Position numbers and translations under genes: made by a program | Shown: positions 7,465 through 18,196 of the stretch, piece after piece | Numbering within the stretch: the stretch's first letter is position 1 | Layout of the letters: every line of letters begins with the position of its first letter | NCBI RefSeq assembly: GCF_014695975.1 | Contig: NZ_JACJPI010000078.1 | Coordinates: 56,042-120,041 of the forward strand | Direction: 5' to 3' | DNA from: Leptolyngbya sp. FACHB-321 | Lineage (GTDB): Bacteria; Cyanobacteriota; Cyanobacteriia; Leptolyngbyales; Leptolyngbyaceae | Length of the DNA: 64,000 nucleotides | The notes under the pieces: model-generated | What the model saw: the letters and a program-made list of their open reading frames with translations, nothing else | Databases searched by the model: none | What the model was told of the DNA's origin: nothing

Positions 7465-10455
7465 TTACTCTGCGCCCTCGATCGGTGCAAAGCCCTGACG
7501 CTGAATGTTTTCGGTCACCACACGGGGTTCCAGGAATTGCAGCAGGTAATCGGGTCCGCCGGCTTTGGAGCCAACGCCCGACAGCTTGAAGCCACCAAAA
7601 GGTTGACGCGCCACGATCGCCCCAGTGATACCGCGATTGATGTACAAATTGCCTACTTCAAAGTCGGCGCGTGCCTGCTCAATGTGCGATGGGGTGCGTG
7701 AGTAAAGCCCACCCGTGAGGGCAAACTGAGTACCATTAGCCAGTTCTAGCGCCTCATCAAACGTCTTTGCGCGCATGACTGCCAGAACGGGACCAAAGAT
7801 TTCTTCACGGGCGATCGTCGCCGTCGGTGGCACATCGTGAAAAATAACGGGTCCTACAAAATAGCCACCGTCGGGCGCGGGCATTTCTAACGCCAGTTCG
7901 CATTCCTGCCGCCCTTTGTCGATGTACTCCAGGATGCGATCGCGGGCAGCAGCATCAATAACGGGACCCACGCGAGTGCTGGGATGATCGGCACGTCCCA
8001 GGTTGAGCGATCGAGTTGCCTCCACTAAGCGCTGCAAAAATAGGTCGTAGATCGGCTCCAGCACAATCACTCGCGAACAGGCAGAACATTTCTGCCCGCT
8101 ATAGCCAAAGGCAGACTGCACCACACCCTGCACCGCCTGATCCAGATCAGCGCTTTCATCGACAATGATGGCATTTTTGCCACCCATCTCTGCCACAACG
8201 CGCTTCAGGTGCTTTTGCCCTGGTTGCAGAATCGCTGCATCAGCATAAATGCGACAGCCTACTTCCTGAGAGCCGGTGAAGGTAATCATGTTGGTTTGCG
8301 GGTGTTTGACCAGGTGCGCTCCTACAGTGGAGCCTTTACCAGGAACGTACTGGAACACACCACTCGGAATGCCCGCTTCAATCAAAATCTCGGTCAGTTT
8401 AGCGATGATCACGCTGGACGTTTCGGCAGGCTTGAGCAGCACGCAATTACCCGCAACCAGTGCTGCGACCGTCATCCCAGTGGGGATCGCCAGCGGAAAG
8501 TTCCAGGGCGAAATGACGACAACAATGCCCAACGGCTGATAGTGGTAGCGGTTAGTTTCACCCGGAAAATCGTAGGCAACGCCAGCATCAAGCCGTTCCA
8601 TTTCATCCGCGTAGTAGCGGCAAAAGTCGATCGCCTCCGATACTTCACCATTCGCTTCATTCAGCGGCTTTCCTGTCTCAAAAACCATCCAGGCAGCGAG
8701 TTCATCGCGTCGCTGAGTCATCAGGTCAGCAGCCGTATGCAAAATAGCGGCTCGTTTCGTTGGCGGAGTGCGCTTCCAGTCAAGAAAGGCGGTTTTAGCA
8801 GCCTCCATCGCGCGATCGGCTTGCTCAACGCTAATCTGCCCAACCTGACCCACCGTTTCGCTGAAGTTTGAAGGGTTCAAGGAATTGATATGCGCATCTG
8901 TTGCTACATACTCACCATCAATCAACGGCTGATAAGTTTTGCCAAGCTGTTGCCGCACAGTTTGAATCACTTGCAAGGCACGATCGCGCTGCTTAGAATC
9001 AGCATAATCAGCATCCGAAGCGTTAATAAATTTTGGATGGCTGACCGCTGACTGCTGACCGCTGACCGCTGAATCAGAGTTTAGGCTTGTGGGTGCAGCA
9101 AGGAGTTCTTCGACCGGACGTTCTTCCAGGTTTTGGCGCAAGAAAGAGCTATTAGCAGTGTTCTCAAGCAGGCGGCGAATGAGGTATGACATACCAGGGA
9201 TGAGTTCGCCATAGGGACAGTAAACCCGCACGCGGTAGCCTTTGGCAACGATCGCTTTTGCCAGCTTGTCCGCCATGCCGTAGAGCACCTGGAGTTCAAA
9301 GCGACGGGGCGGAATCTGGAGGGTTTCGGCGATCGCCATTGCGTAGGCCTGAGAGCGGACATTGTGGCTGCCGATCGCGCCGTAGAGATGCTCGTGGCTC
9401 TCTAGCAGCAAGCGAGTCATCGTTTCAAAGTTGGCATCTGTGGAGGCTTTATCATTGAAGACGGGCTGCTGCCAATCTTTTTGAGCCGCTTTGATTGTTT
9501 CTTGATCCCAGTAAGCACCCTTCACCAGGCGAACCGTCAAAGGCGTGCCGCGCTGTTTTGCCCAGGCGATTAGCTCGGTTAAGTCGCGTTCACTATCGCG
9601 CAGATACGCTTGTAGAGTGACACCGACATCGGTACGAGTGCGAAACTCATCTTCGAGCAACAGCTTTTTGAGAATCGCCAGCGTTGAATCTTTGTAAGCG
9701 TATTGCTCCATATCGAAATGGACGGCAGCACCCAGTTCCTTTGCACGACGCAGCAGCAGCCGAATGGATTGACTCACCCGATCGCGGCTGCCTTCAACGT
9801 CCAGTGGATCAAACTGCGAATAAAAGGCAGTAAGCTTCACAGAGACTTGCGCTTTGGGCAATGCCTCGCCGTCTGCTTGATCAATCTGTGGCACGTTCGA
9901 CCAGGACTTTGCAGCAGTGGTCAACTGCGCCATCAGCTCCAGATAGCGATCGAAATAGGACTGTGCCTCGACTTCCGTAATCACCGCTTCACCCAACAGA
10001 TCGACCGTGAAGGTCATCTTGTCTTTCCGCAGGCGCTCGATCGTCTTCAGCACTTGCTGAATGGTTTCACCCGCAATGTACTTATGCGCCAGCGTTTCAA
10101 CAGCAGTAGAAATGGTGGTTGCAGCTAGCTGTCCGGGTACGGAATCAGGATTGGCAAAGTTCAGCATCCCCTTTAAAGCGCTGGGTAGCTCAACAGTCGC
10201 ATCACCCAAATACTCCTGAAGATGGCGGGCGATTTCGGGTTTGCTACGAAGCGATGGCAGGCAGTCAATGAAACGAAATAACTGCACCCGCAGACCCGGA
10301 TTGCCCATCGTCCACGCAAGCAGCTTGTCATCCCACCGCATCTGGTCACGCACTTGAGCGAAGAAGGAGCGGTTTTCGCGGGTCGCGCTGAGTAATTGGC
10401 GAGCGATCGCCTGGGTCTGGGCTTCGTAACGATCGGTAGAGACGTGTGCAACCAC
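7465..10455 (-). CDS. putA: Bifunctional proline dehydrogenase / glutamate-semialdehyde dehydrogenase
   Basis: A 996-residue enzyme that oxidises proline to glutamate in two steps. The N-terminal FAD domain (about residues 60-440) has RLVKGAYWDQE and YCPYGELIPGMSYL, typical of the proline dehydrogenase barrel. The C-terminal aldehyde dehydrogenase domain (about 490-985) has NFPLAIPTGM, the GSTVGAHL NAD loop and the catalytic cysteine in SGQKCSACSR. There is no N-terminal ribbon-helix-helix domain, so it is not a transcriptional repressor like E. coli PutA. The start is GTG at 10455. Residues about 460-472, in the linker between the two domains, are encoded by five heptamer repeats (9042-9076). 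Flanking genes give no operon. Confidence 0.95.
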   Translation of the reverse strand: MVAHVSTDRYEAQTQAIARQLLSATRENRSFFAQVRDQMRWDDKLLAWTMGNPGLRVQLFRFIDCLPSLRSKPEIARHLQEYLGDATVELPSALKGMLNFANPDSVPGQLAATTISTAVETLAHKYIAGETIQQVLKTIERLRKDKMTFTVDLLGEAVITEVEAQSYFDRYLELMAQLTTAAKSWSNVPQIDQADGEALPKAQVSVKLTAFYSQFDPLDVEGSRDRVSQSIRLLLRRAKELGAAVHFDMEQYAYKDSTLAILKKLLLEDEFRTRTDVGVTLQAYLRDSERDLTELIAWAKQRGTPLTVRLVKGAYWDQETIKAAQKDWQQPVFNDKASTDANFETMTRLLLESHEHLYGAIGSHNVRSQAYAMAIAETLQIPPRRFELQVLYGMADKLAKAIVAKGYRVRVYCPYGELIPGMSYLIRRLLENTANSSFLRQNLEERPVEELLAAPTSLNSDSAVSGQQSAVSHPKFINASDADYADSKQRDRALQVIQTVRQQLGKTYQPLIDGEYVATDAHINSLNPSNFSETVGQVGQISVEQADRAMEAAKTAFLDWKRTPPTKRAAILHTAADLMTQRRDELAAWMVFETGKPLNEANGEVSEAIDFCRYYADEMERLDAGVAYDFPGETNRYHYQPLGIVVVISPWNFPLAIPTGMTVAALVAGNCVLLKPAETSSVIIAKLTEILIEAGIPSGVFQYVPGKGSTVGAHLVKHPQTNMITFTGSQEVGCRIYADAAILQPGQKHLKRVVAEMGGKNAIIVDESADLDQAVQGVVQSAFGYSGQKCSACSRVIVLEPIYDLFLQRLVEATRSLNLGRADHPSTRVGPVIDAAARDRILEYIDKGRQECELALEMPAPDGGYFVGPVIFHDVPPTATIAREEIFGPVLAVMRAKTFDEALELANGTQFALTGGLYSRTPSHIEQARADFEVGNLYINRGITGAIVARQPFGGFKLSGVGSKAGGPDYLLQFLEPRVVTENIQRQGFAPIEGAE
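9042..9076. repeat. Heptamer repeat inside putA linker
   Basis: Five consecutive 7-mers in register: TGACCGC, TGACTGC, TGACCGC, TGACCGC, TGAATCA. They encode the linker peptide around DSAVSGQQSAVSHP of PutA on the minus strand. The unit is the same family found in intergenic tracts at 4638 and 16525. Confidence 0.88.
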
Positions 10456-10569
10456 AGCCGTTAGCTCCTGTCAAAGTAGGCGATCAATCCGTGCGACCCG
10501 ATGCTGCAAACAGTCTAGCGGCGGGAGGATTCAGCCTGTAGAACCCATCCATTGTAACGTTGATCGCCG

Positions 10570-10665
10570 CTGCTCTAGGGGGAGGAGGGAGAGTGATGGG
10601 GTGGGAGGGCATACCTTTACTCCTTCACCTTTTTACTTCTTCACTTCCTCCCCTCTCTTACGCGT
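10570..10665. repeat. Low-complexity purine/pyrimidine heptamer-like tract
   Basis: Upstream of putA and downstream of the GGDEF/EAL gene. A purine-rich run (GGGGGAGGAGGGAGAG-like) is followed by a pyrimidine-rich run with a 7-nt rhythm (ACTCCTT, CACCTTT, TTACTTC, TTCACTT). The two halves are roughly complementary and could fold into a long imperfect hairpin that may end transcription. Confidence 0.6.
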
Positions 10666-10679
10666 TTGCTTGATGGCTT

Positions 10680-13600
10680 TTACAGTGCAGTAAACAGAGC
10701 TTTAGGCTGGTGTGCTTGTAAGAACTGGGTGGCTGCTGCTGCTGGCATGGGACGACTGAAGCAATAGCCTTGCATTTCTTCGCAGTGGCGCGATCGCAGA
10801 TAGTCTAGTTGCGCTTGTGTCTCTACACCTTCGGCGACGACGTTTAGATTAAGACCGCGACCGAGGGCAATGACAGCGGTGACGATCGCGGCATCGTTTG
10901 GGTCGATCGTCAGTTCGCGAATGAAGGATTGGTCAATCTTAATGGTGTTTAAGGGAAAGCGCTTCAGATAGCCGAGCGATGAGTAGCCAGTGCCAAAGTC
11001 ATCTACCGCAAGATTTACACCCATTGCCTGCAAGTCTTTGAGCATGGACGTAGTAAAGTCCACATCATGCATCACCACCGTTTCGGTAATCTCTAATTCT
11101 AAGTGGCAGGGGCTAAGACCAGTTTCTGCCAACGTCTGGGCAACGGTTTCAACCAGATGGGGCTGCTGAAATTGTCTGGCTGAGAGGTTAACTGCCATAC
11201 GCAAGGGGAGCAGTCCAGCCACTTGCCACGCTTTGTTTTGGGCGCAGGCAGTGCGTAGTACCCACTCACCAATGGGTACAATCAGCCCATTTTCCTCTGC
11301 TAGCGCAATGAACACGCGCGGCGGTATCAGCCCTAATTCGGGATGTTGCCAGCGCAAGAGGGCTTCCATGCCGGTGATTTGCCCTGTATTGACATTAATC
11401 TGTGGCTGGTAGTGCAGCACAAATTGTCGCCGTTCCAGAGCATGATGCAGGCTGCTTTCAAGCGCTAGCAATGCCGAAGCCTGGGAGTTAATAGCGGGAG
11501 TATAAATCTGGTAGCCGTTGCGTCCCTGTTCTTTGACGCGGTACAAAGCGGCATCCGCATTTTTAAGCAACGTTTGAGCATCTTCGCCATCATGCGGGTA
11601 AAGGGCAATACCAATGCTGCAACTGATGTAAAGTTCATGCCCTTCTATATGGAAGGCAGGTTTCAGCGCTTTACTGAGGCGTTGTGCCGCTTTAGCAGCA
11701 TCTTCAGTATTGTTAATTTGAGGCAGCAGCAAGGTAAATTCGTCGCCACCCCAGCGAGCGATCGTGTCACCTTCTCGCAGGCAGCCAGCTAAGCGAGTAG
11801 CAACGGCTTGCAAGAGTTGGTCGCCGATCGCGTGTCCCAGAGTGTCGTTAATGGTTTTGAAGCGATCGAGGTCGAGAAACATGACAGCGAGCATTGTTCC
11901 GTTACGATGCGCGTTTGCCAGTGCCAGGGGTAGGCGATCGTTAAAGAGCATCCGGTTGGGCAAGCCCGTTAGCAAATCGTGAAAGGCTTGATAACGAATG
12001 GTGGCTTCTGCCTGCCGGCGTTTGAGCGCACCGCCAATACTTGCAGCCATCGCCACTAAAATTGATTCTTCATTGCCTGACCAACGACGTTTTGTAGTGC
12101 AATCGTCAAAGCCGATATAGCCCCAAAACTGATCGTCGATCAGAATGGGCACCATGAGAATGGAGAGAATGTTATCTAGTTGAAACAACGCCTGCTGGTC
12201 TGCCGGAAATTGATCGATCGCGCCGCAGAGTGCTCGACCAACGGATAACACATCGTACCAACCGTCAGTACCAGCGGCACTGTAGGGTTGATTTTGCCAG
12301 TGGGTCTGCTGAATCGATGGCTGAATGGAGGGTCGCACCCATTCATACCGCATACTCATAGCAATCTCACCCGTTTCAGGATGGGGATGATTTTCGTAGA
12401 TATAGACCCGATCGACTCTAGCGGCGGAGCCTAATGTTTTCAGGACCTTAGCGATCGCCGCTTCGTAGTTCGTATCGGTTAACAAATAAGTCATGGCAGT
12501 AGCAACGCCTTGCAGCAGACTATCGCGTTGCAGCAGTTCGGCTTCTGCCAGTTTGCGTTGAGTAATGTCTTCGACAGTGCCTTCGTAACCCAGCAGTTGC
12601 CCCTTTTGATCCCGCATCGCGCGGGCATTCTCAGCAATCCAGATGATGCTGCCGTCTTTGCGGTAAACTTGCGACTCAAAATCCAAAACGGCATCCTGCG
12701 CCTGTAGCAAACGGCTGAACTCATCCCGCCGCTGCGGATCAACATAAAGCTGGTGCCGGATGTCGATTAACTTAGTTGTTAATTCGTGAGGGGAGTCGTA
12801 GCCGTAAATTTTTGCCAGCATTGAATTGGCAGTGAGGTAATGCCCTCCAGGCGTGGTTTGAAAGATACCTTCAACCGCATTTTCGACAATGCTGCGATAT
12901 TTCTCCTCCGCCTGCTTCAATGCGGCTTCTGCCTGTTTACGTTCGCTTACATCGCGACAGACGCAGAGCAAGCCATGATCTTCTAACAGCGTGATGGAAA
13001 GTTCTTCGGCAAAGGTGCTGCCATCTGCTCGTCTGGCGATCGCCTCTCCCTGCCAACGTCCCTCTTGCTGCAAGGCTGGGAAGACTTCACGCTCATAACG
13101 CAGCGCTTCGTCAGGGTCATACAGAATGCGCCAGTTTTTGCCAATTAGGGCAGCCTGTTCGTAGCCAAAGAACTGGGCGTGTGCTGGATTCAGGTAGACA
13201 AATTCGCCGCTGGCATTGAGTACCGCAATACCTTCAGTGCAGGCTTCGATCGCGGCAAGCTGAAGACGGATCACTTCTTCGGTCTGGCGACGATCGGTGA
13301 TATCTTCAACAGTACCTAGCACACCAATGACAGTGCCGTCAGCATCATGAATGGGGATTTTGTTAGCGCGTGTCCAGTTTAAACGTTCATTTGGAATCGT
13401 GTTTTCTTCGATCAAAGCCAGAATCGGCTGATCAGTCGTAATTACTTGAGAGTCTTGCTGTTGAAAGCGGATGGCAAGGGCGCGATCGTAGGGCAATTCA
13501 TGATCAGTTTTACCCAGCACGCTGGTAACAGAAGCCAGTTTGAGATCTTCAGCAAACTGTTTGTTACAGCCTAGATACACTGAGTTCGTATCTTTCCAAA

Positions 13601-14669
13601 AAATTGCGAGGGGCAGGTTGTCGAGCAACAATCGCAGAAAGGCTTCTTTTTCGCGCAACGCTTTTTCAGCTTGCTTCAGTGCCGTGATGTCGGTAATAAA
13701 ACCTTCAATGCCCAGCACTGCGCCGTTTGAGTCGTAGAGTCCATGCCCTTTCTCCCACAGCCATTTCTCTTGTCCGGCTTTGGTGGCAATGCGGTACTCG
13801 ATCTCATAAGGTTTCTGGCAGCCGATCGCCGCTGCAATGCTGCTGATAATAAGCGGCACATCATCAGGGTGGCAAATGTCGTTGTAAGAGCGTTGCCGTT
13901 GGCTGCCAGCAAGTTCTTCACTACGATAGCCAGTAATCGCCAAACAACCCTCGCTGAGGTAAAGCATTGACCACTCTGGGTCATTACCACCGATGAAAAC
14001 AATGCCTGGTAAGGAATTAACTAAAGTAGATAACTGCTGCTGGTGCTGCTCCAACGTTGTTTCTGTTTCAACCTGCTTGTATTGAATAATGGTGCCCAAC
14101 TGTGCCGCTACGCTAGAGACAATGCATACATACTCTTCCTCTTCAAAGCGTGGTGCTGCAAGAAAGAAAACAACTGCCGCCAGAACCTTGCCCTTTGCCA
14201 AAATGGGCACTGCAAGCGCTGCCTTCAGCGGAGTAGTTTTGACAAGCCGCACTCGCAAAAAATCACGATCGGATGAGCAACTCACATCGGGAATCCATTC
14301 TGGCTGTTTACTTTGCCACACCCGTCCTGGCAATCCTTCACCAGGAGCAAACACTGCCCTTTCGCTTGCGGCTCTAAAGGTTTGCAGTCCGCCTTTACAG
14401 CTATACCAGGCGCGACTGCATTCAAGCTGGGTCTGAGCGCTGTTAGGCACCCAGGCTTCGGCAAAGACCCAGTTCATGCTCTGGCAAACATGTTGCAGCG
14501 CTACATCCAGGGCAAGCTCAAAGGTTTGTATGCCCACGATTGCATCGGCAATACCCTGCAAAAGGTGTGCTTCTAGCTGCGATCGCGCAGCTTCAGCCGT
14601 ACCTAGCTTTAATTCCCTAACGTTAAAAGCGGTATAACCTGGTTCAATCTTTGACAAAGGCGTTGACAT
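10680..14669 (-). CDS. Cyclic-di-GMP GGDEF/EAL protein with GAF and PAS sensors
   Basis: A 1329-residue soluble signalling protein. Order: GAF (about 35-205), four PAS/PAC units (about 215-335, 340-465, 470-585, 590-710), a second GAF (about 720-890), GGDEF and EAL. The cyclase motif is intact (RWGGDEF, GGDEF at 974-978) and is preceded at five residues by an RxxD inhibitory site (REGD). The phosphodiesterase motif is also intact (EALLRW from 1102, ITET, VDDFGTGYSSL, EGVET). Both activities are therefore possible, with product feedback on the cyclase. There is no membrane segment, so signals are intracellular ligands, light (if a GAF binds bilin; I see no clear chromophore Cys motif) or redox. 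It is a single gene, not in an operon with putA. Confidence 0.93.
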   Translation of the reverse strand: MSTPLSKIEPGYTAFNVRELKLGTAEAARSQLEAHLLQGIADAIVGIQTFELALDVALQHVCQSMNWVFAEAWVPNSAQTQLECSRAWYSCKGGLQTFRAASERAVFAPGEGLPGRVWQSKQPEWIPDVSCSSDRDFLRVRLVKTTPLKAALAVPILAKGKVLAAVVFFLAAPRFEEEEYVCIVSSVAAQLGTIIQYKQVETETTLEQHQQQLSTLVNSLPGIVFIGGNDPEWSMLYLSEGCLAITGYRSEELAGSQRQRSYNDICHPDDVPLIISSIAAAIGCQKPYEIEYRIATKAGQEKWLWEKGHGLYDSNGAVLGIEGFITDITALKQAEKALREKEAFLRLLLDNLPLAIFWKDTNSVYLGCNKQFAEDLKLASVTSVLGKTDHELPYDRALAIRFQQQDSQVITTDQPILALIEENTIPNERLNWTRANKIPIHDADGTVIGVLGTVEDITDRRQTEEVIRLQLAAIEACTEGIAVLNASGEFVYLNPAHAQFFGYEQAALIGKNWRILYDPDEALRYEREVFPALQQEGRWQGEAIARRADGSTFAEELSITLLEDHGLLCVCRDVSERKQAEAALKQAEEKYRSIVENAVEGIFQTTPGGHYLTANSMLAKIYGYDSPHELTTKLIDIRHQLYVDPQRRDEFSRLLQAQDAVLDFESQVYRKDGSIIWIAENARAMRDQKGQLLGYEGTVEDITQRKLAEAELLQRDSLLQGVATAMTYLLTDTNYEAAIAKVLKTLGSAARVDRVYIYENHPHPETGEIAMSMRYEWVRPSIQPSIQQTHWQNQPYSAAGTDGWYDVLSVGRALCGAIDQFPADQQALFQLDNILSILMVPILIDDQFWGYIGFDDCTTKRRWSGNEESILVAMAASIGGALKRRQAEATIRYQAFHDLLTGLPNRMLFNDRLPLALANAHRNGTMLAVMFLDLDRFKTINDTLGHAIGDQLLQAVATRLAGCLREGDTIARWGGDEFTLLLPQINNTEDAAKAAQRLSKALKPAFHIEGHELYISCSIGIALYPHDGEDAQTLLKNADAALYRVKEQGRNGYQIYTPAINSQASALLALESSLHHALERRQFVLHYQPQINVNTGQITGMEALLRWQHPELGLIPPRVFIALAEENGLIVPIGEWVLRTACAQNKAWQVAGLLPLRMAVNLSARQFQQPHLVETVAQTLAETGLSPCHLELEITETVVMHDVDFTTSMLKDLQAMGVNLAVDDFGTGYSSLGYLKRFPLNTIKIDQSFIRELTIDPNDAAIVTAVIALGRGLNLNVVAEGVETQAQLDYLRSRHCEEMQGYCFSRPMPAAAATQFLQAHQPKALFTAL

Positions 14670-16515
<1,846 letters not shown>

Positions 16516-16524
16516 AAGTAAGTT

Positions 16525-16594
16525 AAGCGGTCAGCGGTCAGCGGTCAGCAGTCAGTATGGGCTGATAGCTGATAGCTGATAGCTGATAGCCAGC
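16525..16594. repeat. STRR tract of ten heptamers downstream of eno
   Basis: Ten consecutive 7-mers in one register, starting AAGCGGT, CAGCGGT, CAGCGGT, CAGCAGT, CAGTATG, then GGCTGAT and three AGCTGAT, ending AGCCAGC. Two different heptamer families (CAGCGGT and AGCTGAT) are joined without loss of phase. It begins 9 nt after the eno stop codon. Confidence 0.92.
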
Positions 16595-16634
16595 CCAGCA
16601 TTACATTTGCACATTAGATCTATCGACGATTCCC

Positions 16635-16922
16635 ATGCCCGAAATCCGTTTTCAGATTGAACTGCCAGATGGTTCTCAAGAGACGTGCTACTCGCCATCG
16701 TTGGTCGTAAAAGAATATTTTGCACCAGGAAATGAGTATGCGCTGACGGATTTTATTGAACGATCGCGCACGGCACTCAACATTGCTAGCGATCGCGTCC
16801 AGGCAAAGTACGGTAGCCCATGCGGTTTAGCGCTGGGTCAGCTAGCGCAAATTGAGGCAATGGCAGGTAAATACAACCACGTTGCCGAACCAAAAGTGCG
16901 GCTGCTCAAGTTTATTGAGTGA
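16635..16922 (+). CDS. MSMEG_0570-family nitrogen starvation response protein
   Basis: A small soluble protein of 95 residues. It opens with MPEIRFQIELPDGSQETCYS and has PSLVVKEY, ERSRTALNIASDRVQAKYG and LAQIEAMAGKY, the conserved layout of the MSMEG_0570 family, which is known from Nit1C nitrilase clusters and nitrogen-starvation regulons. Biochemistry of the family is unknown. Here it stands alone, 40 bp after the eno heptamer tract, 15 kb from the MSMEG_0565-type glycosyltransferase at the left edge. None of the other cluster members (nitrilase, radical SAM, flavoprotein) is in this window. Confidence 0.83.
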   Translation: MPEIRFQIELPDGSQETCYSPSLVVKEYFAPGNEYALTDFIERSRTALNIASDRVQAKYGSPCGLALGQLAQIEAMAGKYNHVAEPKVRLLKFIE

Positions 16923-16978
16923 GGGGTGGAGCGGTGAAGAGGTGGGAGAGTAAAGGGGTGAGCGGGTGAAGGAGTAAC
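16921..16978. repeat. Purine-rich heptamer tract
   Basis: About eight 7-mers (GAGGGGT, GGAGCGG, TGAAGAG, GTGGGAG, AGTAAAG, GGGTGAG and so on) between the convergent MSMEG_0570-family gene and the ATL gene. It starts at the stop codon of the former. It resembles the tracts at 10570, 50640 and inside the AAA gene at 62683. Confidence 0.7.
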
Positions 16979-16996
16979 CGTAGCGCTGATACCGTG

Positions 16997-17320
16997 TCAA
17001 TCGGCATCAACTAGCCCTTGCCAGCGATACATCCGCAGGTTGATCCGTCCTTCAGCGCTAAACTCGATGCCTTCTGCTTCCAGGAGCGATCGCTGCAAGT
17101 GATCACTGCCGTACCGCACCGATGACTCCGAAACCTCGCCCTTTGCATTAATAACCCGATGCCATGGGACATCCATTTCTGGCGCCACCCGAAACAACGC
17201 ATAGCCCACTAGCCGCGCCCGCCCCGGCAGGCTTGCCAATTCTGCCACCTGCCCATAGGTTGCTACCTGCCCATAAGGGATTTGTTGAACGATCGCATAA
17301 ATAGCGTTGTAGGCAGACAT
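16997..17320 (-). CDS. Alkyltransferase-like (ATL) DNA-lesion binding protein
   Basis: A 107-residue protein of the O6-alkylguanine-DNA methyltransferase fold (IVQQIPYGQVATYGQVAELA, then LVGYAL and the helix-turn-helix Arg finger region). The active-site motif PCHRV of true methyltransferases reads VPWHRVINAKGE here, with Trp replacing the acceptor Cys at about residue 53. This is the mark of ATL proteins, which bind O6-alkylguanine without repairing it and pass the lesion to nucleotide excision repair. Its start is 47 nt after the nuclease stop on the same strand, with a repeat hairpin between the two. It sits with other DNA-repair genes (nuclease, nth). Confidence 0.92.
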   Translation of the reverse strand: MSAYNAIYAIVQQIPYGQVATYGQVAELASLPGRARLVGYALFRVAPEMDVPWHRVINAKGEVSESSVRYGSDHLQRSLLEAEGIEFSAEGRINLRMYRWQGLVDAD

Positions 17321-17336
17321 TGGAAGAAAGGCTAAA

Positions 17337-17387
17337 GGCTAAAGTATGAAGGCTAAAAGCTTATGCTTTAGCCTTCATACTTTAGCC
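17337..17387. repeat. GGCTAAA-type inverted repeat overlapping a gene end
   Basis: A hairpin with arms of 24 and 23 nt (left 17337-17360, right 17365-17387) that match except for one extra A, with a 4-nt loop. The arms are built from the GGCTAAA heptamer and a TATGAAG unit. The right arm encodes the last residues and the TAA stop of the nuclease gene read on the minus strand. On that strand it could act as a processing site or partial terminator before the ATL gene. Confidence 0.88.
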
Positions 17388-18072
17388 GCCCTCCCTGCCG
17401 TCGCCAGAAGAGAGCGACTCGTGCTTCCCATTGCTGCCAGTAATAGTTGATCGTCTCTGAGTCAAACCAAAAGATCTCAGCGGGCAGATCGGGAATGGCG
17501 ATCGCTAGCAGGGCATGATGCAAGTTCACGTCATAATCTTGATATGTATGGTGAACGGCTCCCCAGTAGGCAACAACTTGCAAGGGGTAGTCGTTCAGGC
17601 GCTCTAAGGAATGCTTTGGTCGATCAGCTGTTTTCCATTCGCACAGGCAGGGAACACCCTCGTAGCTAGCGACACAATCGACCTTACCAGCATAGCCAAG
17701 CTCATGATGAAAGACCGTCCCCTCAACCAGCCGCACAGCATCCACAGCAAATAAGACAGGTTTAATGCTTTCCCAGTATGGTTTGATGCCATCGGGACAG
17801 GTCACAACTTCGCCTTGCAGATAGCGCTGCACCTGTTTGTGTGTGCCTGTGCCACGTCGGCTGGCAGTGCCACTAATGCGTGCGGCTTCCTCTACGCCTA
17901 CCCGTCCACGCCACTGGGCAAGCGCATCCCGCTGTTGCTGCGATCGCGTTGCGTTGAGAATAGTGCTGACGCTGGGCAGACGATCGCCGCGATCGTTGAC
18001 GTAATACTGCCGACCACTCTGCCGCTCTTGTTTCGCGCTAAGGGTGGGAAGCGCCTGAGAATCAGAAATCAT
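17368..18072 (-). CDS. PD-(D/E)XK nuclease-fold exonuclease-like protein
   Basis: A 234-residue protein of the RecB/MGME1-like nuclease group. The N-terminal part has LPSVSTILNAT and RRGTGTHKQVQRYLQGE, where the His is the helper residue common in this group. The catalytic centre reads GYAGKVDCVA then CLCEWKTADRP, that is Asp followed by the E-x-K pair. It probably cuts single-stranded DNA ends in a metal-dependent way. The last six residues (RLKYEG) and the stop lie in a repeat hairpin. It precedes the ATL gene and follows nth at 124 nt, all on the minus strand, suggesting a DNA-repair group. Substrate preference is inference. Confidence 0.82.
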   Translation of the reverse strand: MISDSQALPTLSAKQERQSGRQYYVNDRGDRLPSVSTILNATRSQQQRDALAQWRGRVGVEEAARISGTASRRGTGTHKQVQRYLQGEVVTCPDGIKPYWESIKPVLFAVDAVRLVEGTVFHHELGYAGKVDCVASYEGVPCLCEWKTADRPKHSLERLNDYPLQVVAYWGAVHHTYQDYDVNLHHALLAIAIPDLPAEIFWFDSETINYYWQQWEARVALFWRRQGGRLKYEG

Positions 18073-18196
18073 AACGTTGCGGCAATGACGGTCTGCCTGG
18101 ATTGTAGTCTTTTCGTACTGCTTTTACTGATACCCAGCGTTAATCTTTCTCTAGCCCTAACCCTATTCCCTATTCCCCATTCCTCACTCCCACGCT

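Noticed and set aside
8209..8871. 220-codon plus-strand open frame inside putA
   Set aside because: Antisense shadow of the aldehyde dehydrogenase domain, with no family content.
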